Positions 27,457 to 36,816 are shown, counted from the stretch's first letter. The stretch: DNA of 46,958 nucleotides from Anaeromonas gelatinilytica (GCF_016820635.1 NZ_WSFU01000099.1:1-46958); one strand, 5' to 3'. Numbers and translations: made by a program. Notes: a model not told the origin generated them from the sequence alone.

Positions 27457-28776
27457 ATGCCAGATGTAGTTATAATAGCAGATGATTTAACTGGAGCTAA
27501 TGCAACCAGTGTATTAATAGCTAGACAAGGATATAAATCAGCTACTTTCCTAAATTTAGATAATTATTTAGAAGAAAAACATAAAGATTTTGATGTAGTA
27601 TCCATAACTACAGATAGTAGATCGATAGAAGAACAGATAGCCTATAAGAGAGTAAAAAAGGTAGTGAATTTTTTTGAAAATAAGGATGTAAAATTGATAT
27701 CTAAAAGGATAGATAGTACAGTAAGGGGCAATATAGGTGCAGAAATAGATGCGGTGTTAGATACCTTATCCTGGAATGAAATTGCCATTATGGTTCCAGC
27801 ATTTCCATCTTCTGAAAGGGTTACTATTGGGGGATTTTTAATGGTAGATTCTATACCATTGGAGCAGACAGATGTAGCGAAGGATCCAAAAACTCCAGTA
27901 TCTATCTCATTCATTCCAAAATTATTGAGGAAACAATCAAAATATAATGTGGGAACTATAGGATTAGATAAGGTATTAGAAGGAGCAGAAGCTGTAAAGG
28001 AAAGGATAATTGAAAATAAAGAAAAAGGAAATAGAATAATTATAATAGATGCTACTACTAATAAGGATATTGAAACTATAGCTAGGGCAAGTAAAAGTAG
28101 TAATTTAAATATAGTTGCTGTAGATCCAGGGCCTTTTACATCAGAGCTTACTAAGGAGTTATTAGGAAAAACCAAAAAAACTCTAGGAAAGAAAGTGATG
28201 ATTACAATTGGTAGTGTAACTAATCTTACTAGAAGGCAGATTGAGCATTTTAGATTGAAATATAATCCCCTTTTAGTATCTGTGGATAGTGAAAAGTTAA
28301 TATATGAAGATACAAGGAAAGCAGAAATAAATAAGGCAGTAAACTATCTAGTTAATAATTTAGAAGATTATGAAGTGATAGGAGTTATAACTACTAATGA
28401 TGAAGGCGAAGTATTAAATTTAAAGGAAATTGCAAAGGATTTAGGAGTTACAGAGGATGATGTGGCTCAGAGAATTTCAACTGCATTAGCAATAATCACC
28501 AGGACGGTGATGGATAATAGTAATAATAAAATTGGAGGATTATATACCAGTGGTGGAGATGTAACTGTGGATATATGTCATGTTCTCAAAACTGTAGGTA
28601 TTGAAGTCAAGGATGAGATATTACCATTGGCTGTTTATGGTAGAGTTATTGAAGGTAAATATCCAGACATGCCTATAGTGACAAAGGGAGGATTAGTAGG
28701 AGAGGATGATGCATTAATAAAATGTGTTGATTACTTACAAACTAAAATATCTAATGACTATAATGATAAAATGTAA
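27457..28776 (+). CDS. Four-carbon acid sugar kinase (DUF1537; D-threonate/D-erythronate kinase type)
   Basis: A 439-residue kinase of the DUF1537/OtnK-DtnK superfamily. The N-terminal domain opens with [15 protein letters not shown] and contains [18 protein letters not shown]; the C-terminal nucleotide domain has [11 protein letters not shown] and [12 protein letters not shown]. It phosphorylates a C4 sugar acid on O4. The pair with PdxA2 immediately downstream points to D-threonate or D-erythronate; the absence of OtnC/OtnI-type genes argues against L-threonate or tetronate isomer routes. Stereospecificity cannot be read from sequence. Confidence 0.85.
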   Translation: MPDVVIIADDLTGANATSVLIARQGYKSATFLNLDNYLEEKHKDFDVVSITTDSRSIEEQIAYKRVKKVVNFFENKDVKLISKRIDSTVRGNIGAEIDAVLDTLSWNEIAIMVPAFPSSERVTIGGFLMVDSIPLEQTDVAKDPKTPVSISFIPKLLRKQSKYNVGTIGLDKVLEGAEAVKERIIENKEKGNRIIIIDATTNKDIETIARASKSSNLNIVAVDPGPFTSELTKELLGKTKKTLGKKVMITIGSVTNLTRRQIEHFRLKYNPLLVSVDSEKLIYEDTRKAEINKAVNYLVNNLEDYEVIGVITTNDEGEVLNLKEIAKDLGVTEDDVAQRISTALAIITRTVMDNSNNKIGGLYTSGGDVTVDICHVLKTVGIEVKDEILPLAVYGRVIEGKYPDMPIVTKGGLVGEDDALIKCVDYLQTKISNDYNDKM

Positions 28777-28790
28777 AGGAGTGTTTGATT

Positions 28791-29789
28791 ATGAATAGAC
28801 CATATATAGGAATACCTATGGGTGATCCAGCAGGTATAGGACCAGAGATTGTAGTGAAATCAATAGTAGATGAGACTGTAAATGAAATATCTAGACCCGT
28901 AATTGTAGGAGAGAAGAATACATTAAAGCAAGCAATGAAATTTTGTAATATTGATTTAGAAATAAATATTATTGAAAATGTAGAGGAAGGTAACTATAAG
29001 ATTGGAGTATTAAATCTAATAGATCTTAAAAATGTAGATATAGATGAGTTAAAAGTAGGTACAGTTCAAGGAATAGCTGGTAGAGCAGCTTTTGAATATA
29101 TTGAAAAAGTAGTAGAATTAGCTCTTGATAAAAAGGTGGCAGCTATTGCTACAACTCCTATAAATAAGGAGTCTTTAAAGCAAGGAGGAGTAAATTATAT
29201 TGGTCATACTGAAATACTAGAAGATTTAACTAATAGTCATGATCCATTGACAATGTTTCAAGTGTATGATTTAAGGGTATTTTTCTTATCTCGTCATGTA
29301 CCATTGAAAGAGGCTTGTGACATGGTTACAGAGGAAAGATTATATGACTATATTAAACGTTGTGTAGATAGTTTAAATATATTAGGTGTGGAAAATCCTA
29401 AATTGGCTGTAGCCGGATTAAATCCCCATAGCGGAGAGCATGGACTATTTGGAGATACAGAAGTGAAGGAAATGGGACCAGCTATTAAAAGGGCACAACA
29501 GGAAGGAATGGATGTGTTAGGACCTGTTCCTGCAGATTCAGTATTTCATTTTGGATTAAAGAAAAGTTATGATGCAGTATTATCTTTATATCATGATCAA
29601 GGTCATATAGCTACTAAAATGGTTGATTTTGAAAGAACAATATCTATTACAAATAATTTACCATTTTTGAGAACATCAGTAGATCATGGAACAGCTTTAG
29701 ACATTGCTGGGACTGGCAAAGCAAGTTCTGTAAGTATGGTGGAAGCCATACGTTTAGCTGCAGAATATGCACCAAAATTTAATAGATAA
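28791..29789 (+). CDS. pdxA2: 4-phospho-D-threonate/erythronate 3-dehydrogenase (PdxA2)
   Basis: A 332-residue NAD-dependent decarboxylating dehydrogenase. It oxidises 4-phospho-D-threonate or -erythronate, with decarboxylation giving dihydroxyacetone phosphate. [14 protein letters not shown] at the start, the metal His in YIGHTEIL, in [15 protein letters not shown] and in SLYHDQGHI are all present. I chose ATG 28791, nine bases after AAGGAG; a TTG at 28785 is too close. Its place after the kinase distinguishes it from PdxA of vitamin B6 synthesis. Confidence 0.9.
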   Translation: MNRPYIGIPMGDPAGIGPEIVVKSIVDETVNEISRPVIVGEKNTLKQAMKFCNIDLEINIIENVEEGNYKIGVLNLIDLKNVDIDELKVGTVQGIAGRAAFEYIEKVVELALDKKVAAIATTPINKESLKQGGVNYIGHTEILEDLTNSHDPLTMFQVYDLRVFFLSRHVPLKEACDMVTEERLYDYIKRCVDSLNILGVENPKLAVAGLNPHSGEHGLFGDTEVKEMGPAIKRAQQEGMDVLGPVPADSVFHFGLKKSYDAVLSLYHDQGHIATKMVDFERTISITNNLPFLRTSVDHGTALDIAGTGKASSVSMVEAIRLAAEYAPKFNR

Positions 29790-29804
29790 TTTTAATTTGT
29801 CAAT

Positions 29805-29842
29805 AAGTCATAAATCTATTGATATCAATAGATTTATGACTT
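29805..29842. repeat. Perfect 38-bp palindrome between pdxA2 and gntP
   Basis: Arms of 19 bases (29805-29823 and 29824-29842) meet with no spacer; the centre is GATATC. In RNA it makes a long stable hairpin with no T run after it, so it is more likely a partial terminator, an mRNA-stability stem or a protein site than a classical terminator. It lies 15 bases after the pdxA2 stop. Confidence 0.75.
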
Positions 29843-29924
29843 GAAAATTAATAGAATAAACTCGTTATTACATTCACAATATTATATATATTCAAAATAT
29901 TACATTTAAAAAAGGAGGAATAAT

Positions 29925-31304
29925 ATGGATATGACAGTTTCAGGAAATCAAATGATTTTGGGACTAGTTATAGGTATAGCATTATTAATATTTTTAATAA
30001 TGAAAACCAAAATTCACACATTTTTAGCATTAATAATAACAGCAGCAACAACAGGTCTTATAGGTGGTATGCCACCAGATAGTATTATAACATCAATATC
30101 CAATGGTTTTGGAGGAACCTTAGGAAGTATTGGTATAATAATTGGTTTTGGAGTTATGATGGGAGAAATTTTTCAAATTAGTGGTGCAGCAGAAAGAATG
30201 GCTAGGACTTTTATTAAAAGATTAGGAAAAGGCCGTGAAGAGTTAGCTTTAGCTATAACAGGGTTTATTGTAGCAATACCTATTTATTGTGATTCAGGAT
30301 TCGTTATTTTATCACCTTTAGTGAAAGCGATATCCCGAAAGACAAAAAGATCAGCAATTTCTTTAGGCATAGCATTGGCATTAGGTCTTGTAATAACTCA
30401 TTCTCTTGTTCCACCTACACCTGGACCAGTGGGAGTAGCTGGTATATTTGATGTAAGTGTTGGATCTTTCTTATTGTGGGGAATTATTTTTGCAATTCCT
30501 ATGACAATAGCAGGAATGATATATGGAAAATGGATTGGTAAAAGAATATATAGAATGCCAACTGAGGATGGATTAAGTTGGATAACAATTGATCCTAAAA
30601 AGGAATTATTAGGAGAAAACTTCAATATGGAGGAAAATAAAGAATTACCATCAACATTAGCTTCTTTTGCACCTATATTGGTTCCTATAGTATTAATATT
30701 AATAGATACTATAGGAACAGCTGTAGGTTATGAAGGAAGTATGGCTTCTATAATTACATTTTTAGGTTCTCCAGTTATAGCGGTTGGAATTGGACTTATA
30801 GTAGCTATATTTGCATTAACTGGAAATTATAGCAGACAGGAAACATTAGAAAAAATGGAAGTAGGAATTAAATCAGCGGGTATTATTATATTAGTAACTG
30901 GTGGTGGCGGAGCTTTAGGAATGGTATTAAGAGATAGTGGTGCAGGAGATTATATTGCAGAGCTTATAGCCCAATCTAATTTACCAGCAATATTATTGCC
31001 TTTTGTTATAGCTACATTGGTAAGACTTATACAGGGAAGTGGTACTGTAGCTATGATTACAGCAGCATCAATTACGGCACCAATAATAGCAACATTAAAT
31101 GTAAATCCTGTATTTGCAGCAATTGGAGCTTCAATGGGGTCTTTAATGTTTTCATATTTTAATGATAGTTATTTCTGGGTAGTAAATCGTATGTTAGGTA
31201 TAAAAGAAGCAAAAGAGCAAATTAAAGTCTGGTCTGTAACTACAACGATTGCATGGTTTGTAGGCTTAGTTGAATTAATAATAGTAAATGCCATATTCGG
31301 ATAG
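29925..31304 (+). CDS. GntP-family permease (sugar-acid importer)
   Basis: A 459-residue membrane protein with about 12-13 helices. GntP family marks are GFGGTLGSIGIIIGFGVMMG, the YCDSGFVILSPL segment, THSLVPPTPGPVGVAG and the late FSYFNDSYFWVVNRM. It imports gluconate-like acids with protons. In this operon its substrate should be the C4 sugar acid used by the DUF1537 kinase. AAAGGAGGA precedes the ATG. Confidence 0.92.
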   Translation: MDMTVSGNQMILGLVIGIALLIFLIMKTKIHTFLALIITAATTGLIGGMPPDSIITSISNGFGGTLGSIGIIIGFGVMMGEIFQISGAAERMARTFIKRLGKGREELALAITGFIVAIPIYCDSGFVILSPLVKAISRKTKRSAISLGIALALGLVITHSLVPPTPGPVGVAGIFDVSVGSFLLWGIIFAIPMTIAGMIYGKWIGKRIYRMPTEDGLSWITIDPKKELLGENFNMEENKELPSTLASFAPILVPIVLILIDTIGTAVGYEGSMASIITFLGSPVIAVGIGLIVAIFALTGNYSRQETLEKMEVGIKSAGIIILVTGGGGALGMVLRDSGAGDYIAELIAQSNLPAILLPFVIATLVRLIQGSGTVAMITAASITAPIIATLNVNPVFAAIGASMGSLMFSYFNDSYFWVVNRMLGIKEAKEQIKVWSVTTTIAWFVGLVELIIVNAIFG

Positions 31305-31323
31305 ATAGAATAATTAATTGTAT

Positions 31324-31358
31324 AAAAAAGATGGTTAATATAAAGATCATCTTTTTTT
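31324..31358 (+). terminator. Terminator after the GntP permease gene
   Basis: Stem AAAAAAGATG (31324-31333) with CATCTTTTTT (31348-31357), 14-base loop, ending in seven T residues. It closes the C4 sugar-acid operon. Confidence 0.85.
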
Positions 31359-31405
31359 ATGTTATTATATTAGTTAATAAATAATATAACGAAAGGATGA
31401 TATAT

Positions 31406-31903
31406 ATGAATGAATTAAATTATATTTGGGATATATATAATTCATCTTTTCCAGAAGATGAAAAGAGAAGTATAGAGTTGCAAAAGAAAATATTAAAAGA
31501 TTCTCGATATAGTTTTCGACCATTGAAGGATAAGGATGAGATAGTCGGATTTATTGCTATATGGGATTTAGATGATTTTATTTTTATAGATCATTATGCT
31601 ATAGATAAAAAATATAGAGGTAAAGGTTATGGAAAAAGATTTTTAAAAGAATTACTGAATGAGTTTAATAAAATGATTGTACTAGAAGTAGAAAAACCAG
31701 AAAATGATATAGCTAAAAGAAGAATAAAGTTTTACGAGGAATTGAATTTTTATTTAAATAATTTTTCATATAAACAACCAGCTTATGAAAAAAATAAGAA
31801 ATCTGTGACTTTGCTAGTTATGACTTATCCTAAGTCTGTAGACAAGGATACATTTAATAAAATAAAAAATAAACTTTATAATGATGTATATGAGTTTTTA
31901 TAG
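31406..31903 (+). CDS. GNAT-family N-acetyltransferase
   Basis: A 165-residue acetyl-CoA-dependent acyltransferase. The acetyl-CoA loop is DKKYRGKGYGKRFLKELL (motif A, R-G-x-G-Y-G at residues about 72-77), with IDHYAI before it and FYEELNF (motif B) after. I chose ATG 31406, eight bases after GAAAGGA, over ATG 31397. It stands alone between terminators; substrate unknown. Confidence 0.88.
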   Translation: MNELNYIWDIYNSSFPEDEKRSIELQKKILKDSRYSFRPLKDKDEIVGFIAIWDLDDFIFIDHYAIDKKYRGKGYGKRFLKELLNEFNKMIVLEVEKPENDIAKRRIKFYEELNFYLNNFSYKQPAYEKNKKSVTLLVMTYPKSVDKDTFNKIKNKLYNDVYEFL

Positions 31904-31927
31904 ATATAGTATGTTTAAATTTTAAGT

Positions 31928-31955
31928 AGGTATTCTAAAGAATATCTATCTTTTT
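31928..31955 (+). terminator. Terminator after the acetyltransferase gene
   Basis: Stem AGGTATTCT/AGAATATCT (one G-T pair) with a two-base AA centre, so the real loop is larger, followed by ATCTTTTTATTTT. Confidence 0.7.
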
Positions 31956-32158
31956 ATTTTGAAAGAATTTTATATAATCATAATAAAGTTTGAGTATATA
32001 GTAAATATATCATTAATTAAATATAAAAATTATAAAATTACGCCTCTATAGGTTTAATTTAAATCAGATGGAGACTCTACTCCACATGATTTTACTGTAT
32101 TAAGAAAATTACATGCTAAGCGGGTGGTTCCAAAAAGCTTTAGCTATGAGTAAAAAAT

Positions 32159-32213
32159 CTCCTTTGTTATATAATAAAGTCAGGTCTGACCAACCGACTA
32201 AATAACAAAGGAG
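32159..32213 (+). promoter_or_regulatory. IS200-type 5' hairpin hiding the transposase ribosome site
   Basis: CTCCTTTGTTAT (32159-32170) pairs perfectly with ATAACAAAGGAG (32202-32213), burying the AAAGGAGGAG ribosome site of the transposase gene at 32221. This RBS-sequestering stem is a known IS200 feature. Upstream, 31904-32158 holds the IS left end (CGGGTGGTTCC at about 32120) and otherwise no gene; a short open stretch reading DGDSTPHDFTVLRKLHAK (about 32068-32120) may be a gene remnant. Confidence 0.7.
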
Positions 32214-32220
32214 GAGTCCA

Positions 32221-32582
32221 ATGAAGGACATAAATAGTTTATCACATACGAAGTGGAATTGTAAGTATCATATAGTATTTTCACCAAAGTATAGAAGACA
32301 AATTATATATAGAAAAATAAAAAAAGATATAGGGAAAATACTAAGACAATTATGTGAGTATAAGGGAGTAGAAATAATAGAAGCAGAAGCATGTAGGTAG
32401 TATCAATACCTCCTAAAATAAGTATGTCATCATTCATGGTTTATTTAAAAGGAAAAAGTAGTTTAATGATATTTGATAGGTATGCAAATTTAAAATATAA
32501 ATATGGGAATAGACGTTTTTGGTGTAAAGGATATTATGAGTGTTATATATTAGGAAAACCAACAAGCTCTGTTCGTGTGTAG
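32221..32582 (+). pseudogene. tnpA: IS200/IS605-type TnpA transposase, degraded
   Basis: The frame begins with the IS200 TnpA signature (HTKWNCKYHIVFSPKYRRQ) and runs to EAEACR, then a stop at 32398-32400. Homologous sequence resumes in another frame as SIPPKISMSSFMVYLKGKSS and NRRFWCKGYY. About 20 bases that should encode the PDHIHML (HUH) catalytic motif are deleted. The tail after GYY diverges and lacks the catalytic-Tyr helix, stopping just where the integrated element begins. It is therefore inactive; the element appears to have truncated an already damaged IS. Confidence 0.85.
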
Positions 32583-32587
32583 GTGTC

Positions 32588-34267
32588 TTATCCTACCTGT
32601 AAATGCGAGTTGACTTCGATATATTGGATAATGCGGCGTAGCTCGTTGGCAAACTTAAACCGTATGCTGATGTCGCCGCCCTCGTATACCTTGATATGGT
32701 CAACCAGCTCAATCAGGATTTCCCTTGTCAGCTTGTCGATGTTCTCGTATTTTCGGAAAGTTGCTAAAAAAGGATTTTCGGTATCAATGTCATTTTCCAG
32801 TTCGTCCCGCTCTTTTTTCAGATTGGCAATCACTGTGCCAATGGCTTCATTCTGCTGTTCGTAATCTTCGTTCATGTGGCGGTAATCATTATGTGTGATA
32901 TGACCGTCTTTCCAGTCCTGATAAAGTGCTTGCTTATATCGCATGATTTTGGCAAGCTCTTTTTCTTTTGCGGCAATCAGTTCATTCAGTCAAGCCGACT
33001 GACTTTTTTTGAGCGGAGCCAAGTTGATTTTTGATACAATAGCGGAATAGCTGACCGCAAGGTGTACCTGTTGCCTGATTGCATAAAGGACAGCCGCTTC
33101 AAGCCTTGTGCTTTTAATAGAGTGCATGGTACAGGCTTTTTTAGAAAGGCTCTTGTATGTTCCGCATTGGTAGTAAACATAAAATTCCTTGCTTGCTATC
33201 CGCGACATTGCCCTGCCACAATCTGCACAACGGAGAAAGCCGCTGAACAGATAAAGCTGTTTCTGTTTTGGAGAAGTGCGGGTATCACGCTTTAGCAGTT
33301 GCTTGACCTTTTCAAAGGCTTCTCGGTCAATAATCGGTTCATGGGTGTTCTGAACAACAATCCAGTCTTTTTCGGGTACGGCTTCGATTTTGTGTATCTT
33401 GTAGCTTTTCACACGATTTCGCCCCTGTGCCATATCCCCAACATAGACGGGGTTTTTCAGCATATTGCTGATAGTAATGGTACCCCACATAGGCTGTGTC
33501 TGTCCGTTGGGGCATTTGTACTTTAATCCCTGACTTTGCTTGTAAACAGAAGGACACATAACACCGTGGTTGTTTAGATGATTTACAATAGCCCTGACGG
33601 TCATACCGCTTAGACACATGGAAAAAATCTGCTTTACTACTTCTGCGGCTTCGTGGTCTACCAACAAAGCGTGTTTATCATTGGGGTCTTTGATGTAGCC
33701 ATAGGGGGCATAGGAGCCGATAAATTCCCCATTGCGTTTCTTGTAGTCAAATACCTGACGGATTTTCTTTGAGGTCTGGTAGCAATACTGGTCGTTCATT
33801 ACGTTGGTTATAGGAACAAGGATACTGGATACACTGTCAGGATTCAAATAACTGTCTACACCCTCTGCCAAGCTGATAAAGCGTACATTCATCTGAACAA
33901 ACAAATTTTCAATCAGACTTCCTGCGTCCGTATAGTTACGAGAAAGGCGGGAAAGGTCTTTGACAATCACGCAGTTTACCTTTTTCGCGTAAATGTCAGC
34001 CAGTAGTCTTTGAAAGTCAGCCCGGTTGGTGTCTGTACCTGTGCAACCGTCATCAACATAGGTTTCTGCGCTTTCAAATTCATCAAGATGCTGTCTGTAA
34101 TAATCATCAAGTAGTTTTTTTTGATTGGTAACACTGTTGCTGTCGTCCTTGCCACGGTTTAAGTCCTCTTTGGATAACCGGATATATTTTGCAAGATTCC
34201 AGCGTGTAGGATTATACGATAATTGAGAAACGGTCCTATTTGTTTCACTGTTTTTGGTTCGTGCCAT
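32588..34267 (-). pseudogene. Large serine recombinase (TndX/TnpX type) with an in-frame UGA
   Basis: A 560-codon frame. Resolvase domain at residues about 25-170 with catalytic Ser32 in KYIRLSKED and the DLSRLSRNY segment; recombinase domain about 190-310 with PYGYIKDP; zinc ribbon near 345-385 (CADCGRAM, YYQCGTY, KACTMH); Glu/Lys-rich coiled coil and C-terminal domain from about 430. A TGA at codon 426 (32992-32990) interrupts it, and the same frame continues on with recognisable coiled-coil sequence (LIAAKEKELAKI) to 32588. Only one nonsense change is needed, perhaps CGA or TGG to TGA. AAGGAGGAAGC precedes the ATG. The gene ends within ten bases of the element's left end, the usual place for such recombinases. 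Confidence 0.9.
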
Positions 34268-34293
34268 GCTTCCTCCTTCCTATCACATTACAC

Positions 34294-34337
34294 CTATATT
34301 ATACCATTTCAGCATAATGTGAACAATGTTGTCGAGG
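34294..34337 (-). promoter_or_regulatory. Recombinase promoter with a box shared with 42789-42804
   Basis: On the minus strand TTGTTC (34326-34321), 17 bases, TATAAT (34303-34298), about 30 bases before the recombinase start. The 16-bp box AACAATGTTGTCGAGG (34322-34337, plus strand) covers the -35 region and is repeated exactly, at the same offset, in the promoter of the CD1845-like gene. The -10 surroundings (CCTATATT-x-TACCATTT) are also alike. A common regulator is likely. Confidence 0.7.
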
Positions 34338-34372
34338 GCTTAAAAATGCCGTTAGATAGCGGATAGTACCGA

Positions 34373-34395
34373 TTTCGGGCCAACTTGACCCGAAG
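34373..34395. repeat. 23-bp palindrome, copy 1
   Basis: Member of the element's palindrome family with arms CTTCGGGCCAA/TTGGCCCGAAG around one base. This copy has T for C at the first position and A for G at position 16. It lies between the small hypothetical gene stop (34408) and the recombinase promoter. Confidence 0.9.
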
Positions 34396-34407
34396 TGGCA
34401 TGACCGA

Positions 34408-34671
34408 TTACAGGCCGCTTTTCTGCCGTATAAGAAAGTTTGTAATTACATCCTGCAAGGGTGGGCCGTCCTCCAGGAACTCTACCTTTACCGCAGTATC
34501 TCCATGACGGAAGCAGTAAGGGTTTTTTACCTGCTTCAAAATATGTGCCGCACGTTCCCTTTGAGGCAGGCTGTTATCAAAGTCGATTTCGCTAACATCT
34601 GTCAACTGTGATTTATCCACTGTGGCAATATCCACATCTTGCATTGTGTTGATCTGTTCCAGATTCACCAT
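34408..34671 (-). CDS. Small hypothetical mobile-element protein (DUF6870-like)
   Basis: An 87-residue protein without signal peptide or membrane segment. The pattern of an acidic N-terminal half (VDIATVDKSQLTDVSEIDF), then LPQRERAAHILKQVKNPYCFRHGD and a short VKVEF strand, resembles small proteins (DUF6870-like) from Firmicutes conjugative elements. ATG 34671 is preceded at nine bases by AAGGAGG; an upstream ATG at 34692 overlaps that site. It lies between two palindrome copies. Function unknown. Confidence 0.65.
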   Translation of the reverse strand: MVNLEQINTMQDVDIATVDKSQLTDVSEIDFDNSLPQRERAAHILKQVKNPYCFRHGDTAVKVEFLEDGPPLQDVITNFLIRQKSGL

Positions 34672-34692
34672 CACTTTGTACCTCCTTCTCAA

Positions 34693-35264
34693 ATGAAAAA
34701 TGTACTTTCAGTTTCCCGTTTGTCTTATGAGGAAACACAAACAGCCACCACTCTTGTCAGCAAAAGTGATGGCTGTTAATCTTTCCTCACACTTCGGGCC
34801 AACATGGCCCGAAGTTCAAATCTCCATTTATCATCACTAGGGAGGATACCGCGCCGTTATAGGTCGGCTTGTCATAAGACAGAAAGAAGCGACGCGGCAC
34901 TCCCTATATATAAAAGACGATAACCTGGACGGGCGGCGGCAACCGCCCTCATGGGAATTTCACCCCGCTCCATGCTGATGGCGCGACGGTCAATGCTGTG
35001 AAGCGTTCAAACCGTAAGTATCATTGTACCAATCAAAAGATTATCGCCGGGCAGATTGCCGAATCTATCTTGTCACAGTTGGTAGGAATCGCTCACGCTC
35101 CGTTTGGACTTTCCCCCTTTCAACGGGCGGTCTTGGCGTACCCTGCGGCTTGGCTCCCTTATGATTGAACGTATCCGGGTTATCGGTATTCAGTTGTCAA
35201 AGAACAGCAGACGGAGAAAAAAGCTCCTTCTAATAGCCATGTGATTTAAAAGGCAATTTCGGAA
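34693..35264. other. Structured non-coding region of the element
   Basis: No gene of normal size is supported over 570 bases. It contains palindrome copy 2, a GC hairpin GGGCGG-CGGCAA-CCGCCC (about 34934-34951) and, on the minus strand, a short frame of about 33 codons beginning MERGEIPMRAVAAARPGY that might be a leader peptide. GC-rich sequence with several potential stems suggests an RNA element or a recombination/transfer site. Its direction and role are unknown. Confidence 0.4.
34792..34814. repeat. 23-bp palindrome, copy 2
   Basis: Arms CTTCGGGCCA/TGGCCCGAAG are intact; the centre is ACA, so the inner pair differs from the other copies. It lies in the non-coding region between the sigma-like gene and the small hypothetical gene. 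Confidence 0.9.
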
Positions 35265-35690
35265 TCAAAAGTCAGATTTTTTTAAAATTTTTTCCATACT
35301 TTTTAGCGCCTTCTCAATAGCAACTCTGACCGCTTTTTCATTTACACCCTCTGCCCTTGCAATATCAGATTTGCTTATGCCGAGTATGTAATGGGCATAA
35401 ATCCGTTTCCCCTGCTTGTCCGGCATGGAAGCAATTGCGGAGTGCAGTTGTTCGGCAGTAATTTTGCGCTCGTAAATCTCACAAGGGGAAAGGGATACGA
35501 AAAGAATATCCTTTTCAATCCCGTCGTCAGCATCCAGCGAATAGTGGGCCTTGTTATAGAAGCGGCGGCGAATGTAGTTTTTCTCCAAACGTTCCGCTTC
35601 CAGCAAAGCGTCCTTGATTTCATCGGGTATCTCAACCAAAAAGTCTGAATTATAAAACGGGTAATAATCCCGCAGATTGATTTTAGCCAT
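35265..35690 (-). CDS. Sigma-70-like region 4 HTH protein of the element
   Basis: A 141-residue DNA-binding protein. The C-terminal half (residues about 80-138) is a sigma region 4-like helix-turn-helix: IYAHYILGISKSDIARAEGVNEKAVRVAIEKAL. The N-terminal half has the YYPFYNSDFLVEIPDEI segment common to mobile-element sigma-like proteins. ATG 35690 follows GGAGG at nine bases; ATG 35705 overlaps it. No sigma region 2 is present, so it is probably a regulator, not a full sigma factor. A terminator-palindrome leader lies upstream. Confidence 0.8.
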   Translation of the reverse strand: MAKINLRDYYPFYNSDFLVEIPDEIKDALLEAERLEKNYIRRRFYNKAHYSLDADDGIEKDILFVSLSPCEIYERKITAEQLHSAIASMPDKQGKRIYAHYILGISKSDIARAEGVNEKAVRVAIEKALKSMEKILKKSDF

Positions 35691-35767
35691 AGGGCGTTCC
35701 TCCATTTCGATTTTTTAGGGATTAGCGAATCAAAATGGAGAGGGCGGGGAACGACAGCAGAGCCGGA

Positions 35768-35790
35768 CTTCGGGCCAAGTTGGCCCGAAG
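35768..35790. repeat. 23-bp palindrome, copy 3
   Basis: Perfect arms CTTCGGGCCAA/TTGGCCCGAAG around G. It lies 77 bases upstream of the sigma-like gene and just downstream of a terminator hairpin in the direction of transcription. Confidence 0.95.
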
Positions 35791-35837
35791 TGACAGGACT
35801 TATCCCATGCGCTGTTAATGAAAAAATAGTACAAAAA

Positions 35838-35870
35838 AACACCTTTGCGCAAATTAGCACGAAAGGTGTC
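35838..35870 (-). terminator. Leader terminator upstream of the sigma-like gene
   Basis: On the minus strand ACACCTTT pairs with AAAGGTGT across a 15-base loop, followed by seven T residues. It stands about 150 bases upstream of the sigma-like gene and before palindrome copy 3. A very similar arrangement is at 46842-46873, upstream of the VLP gene, suggesting an attenuator. Confidence 0.7.
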
Positions 35871-35875
35871 GAATG

Positions 35876-35908
35876 AAAAATGGCCGCACTGATCGGCCAT
35901 CATTTTTA
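35876..35908 (+). terminator. Bidirectional hairpin TGGCCG/CGGCCA
   Basis: AAAAA-TGGCCG (35881-35886) pairs with CGGCCA (35894-35899), followed by TCATTTTT. It probably ends rightward transcripts. The rest of 35909-36204 has no gene; one further GC-rich stem with a single mismatch is at 36092-36125 (GCGGCGG/CCGCCGC). Confidence 0.6.
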
Positions 35909-36204
35909 TGCTTATTTTGAATTTATAAAGTATTGGAGCGTCAGCTAAGCCAAACCGTTACAGCAAGGCAACGGCTCCTCCCTAAAATGAAATAGCGACT
36001 TCGGATACATAAGAGTCTCCTATCCCAAAGCCGCCCAGCTAAAAAAGGGCGCAATTATCACGTCCCCCGCATTTCCCTTTTTTAAAGGAAAGCGGCGGCT
36101 TTGAATTTAATTTCAAAACCGCCGCCATGCAGGCAATTTATGCCCCAGCAAATATCTTTACTCTGCCGCTACAACAACGGTTTCACATCTAGCGAATATT
36201 TTGA

Positions 36205-36816
36205 TTAGGTTACTTGTGCAGCAACTATATTCATGATTGATTTTACTTCTCCAAATTTATTCCCGTTGACCATTGTTAAGTAACGATTACTCATTGCTTC
36301 AGAATCTACGCTTTCAATCACAGAATATCCAAAACTGTGCAAATAGTTATTGCACTCTTGAACATTTAGGCCAAACTTTATGTTTTCATCTTTTAAACCG
36401 ATATCTATTAGAGTATTCTCATTGTCTCTATGCTGATAATCAAAACTGAGAATACTTCCAGTTGAGGAATGCTGTCTTAATAAACTAAGCATGGAATCTA
36501 CCGATTTCGGTGATAAATAGAAGGTTACCCCTTCCCATATATATAAGGTTTGTAACGTACTTTGATATCCTGCATCGTAGAGCCTTTGGAACCAATCATC
36601 TTGCTCAAAATCTGCGGTTACATATAGGACATTTGAATGGATTTCCAATGCATTATCTTTAAGAATTTGGCATTTCAACTTCTGCGTAGCCGATGTGTCT
36701 ACTTCATAAATTTTAGAATTCTTAATCTGATTGGCATACCGGCAATGCATCAATTCAATACAAAAGCTTGTCCAAGGGGGGCGCGGTAAACTCGGAACAG
36801 GAGAATACTTATGCAA
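36205..36816 (-). pseudogene. Class I SAM-dependent methyltransferase (LCM/PPM family), 5'-truncated
   Basis: The 203-residue open frame matches the C-terminal two-thirds of leucine-carboxyl-methyltransferase-like enzymes: KIYEVDTSATQKLK, VTADFEQDDW, TLYIWEGVTFYLSPKSVD and GSILSFDYQHRD. The N-terminal part with the GAG(F/Y)D(S/T)RAYR SAM-binding loop is missing; sequence before KIYEVD is unrelated (Pro-rich, MHKYSPVPSLPRPPW). The usual insertion after FDY also seems shortened. It is probably an inactive cargo remnant. Its lower GC sets it apart from the backbone. Confidence 0.7.
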
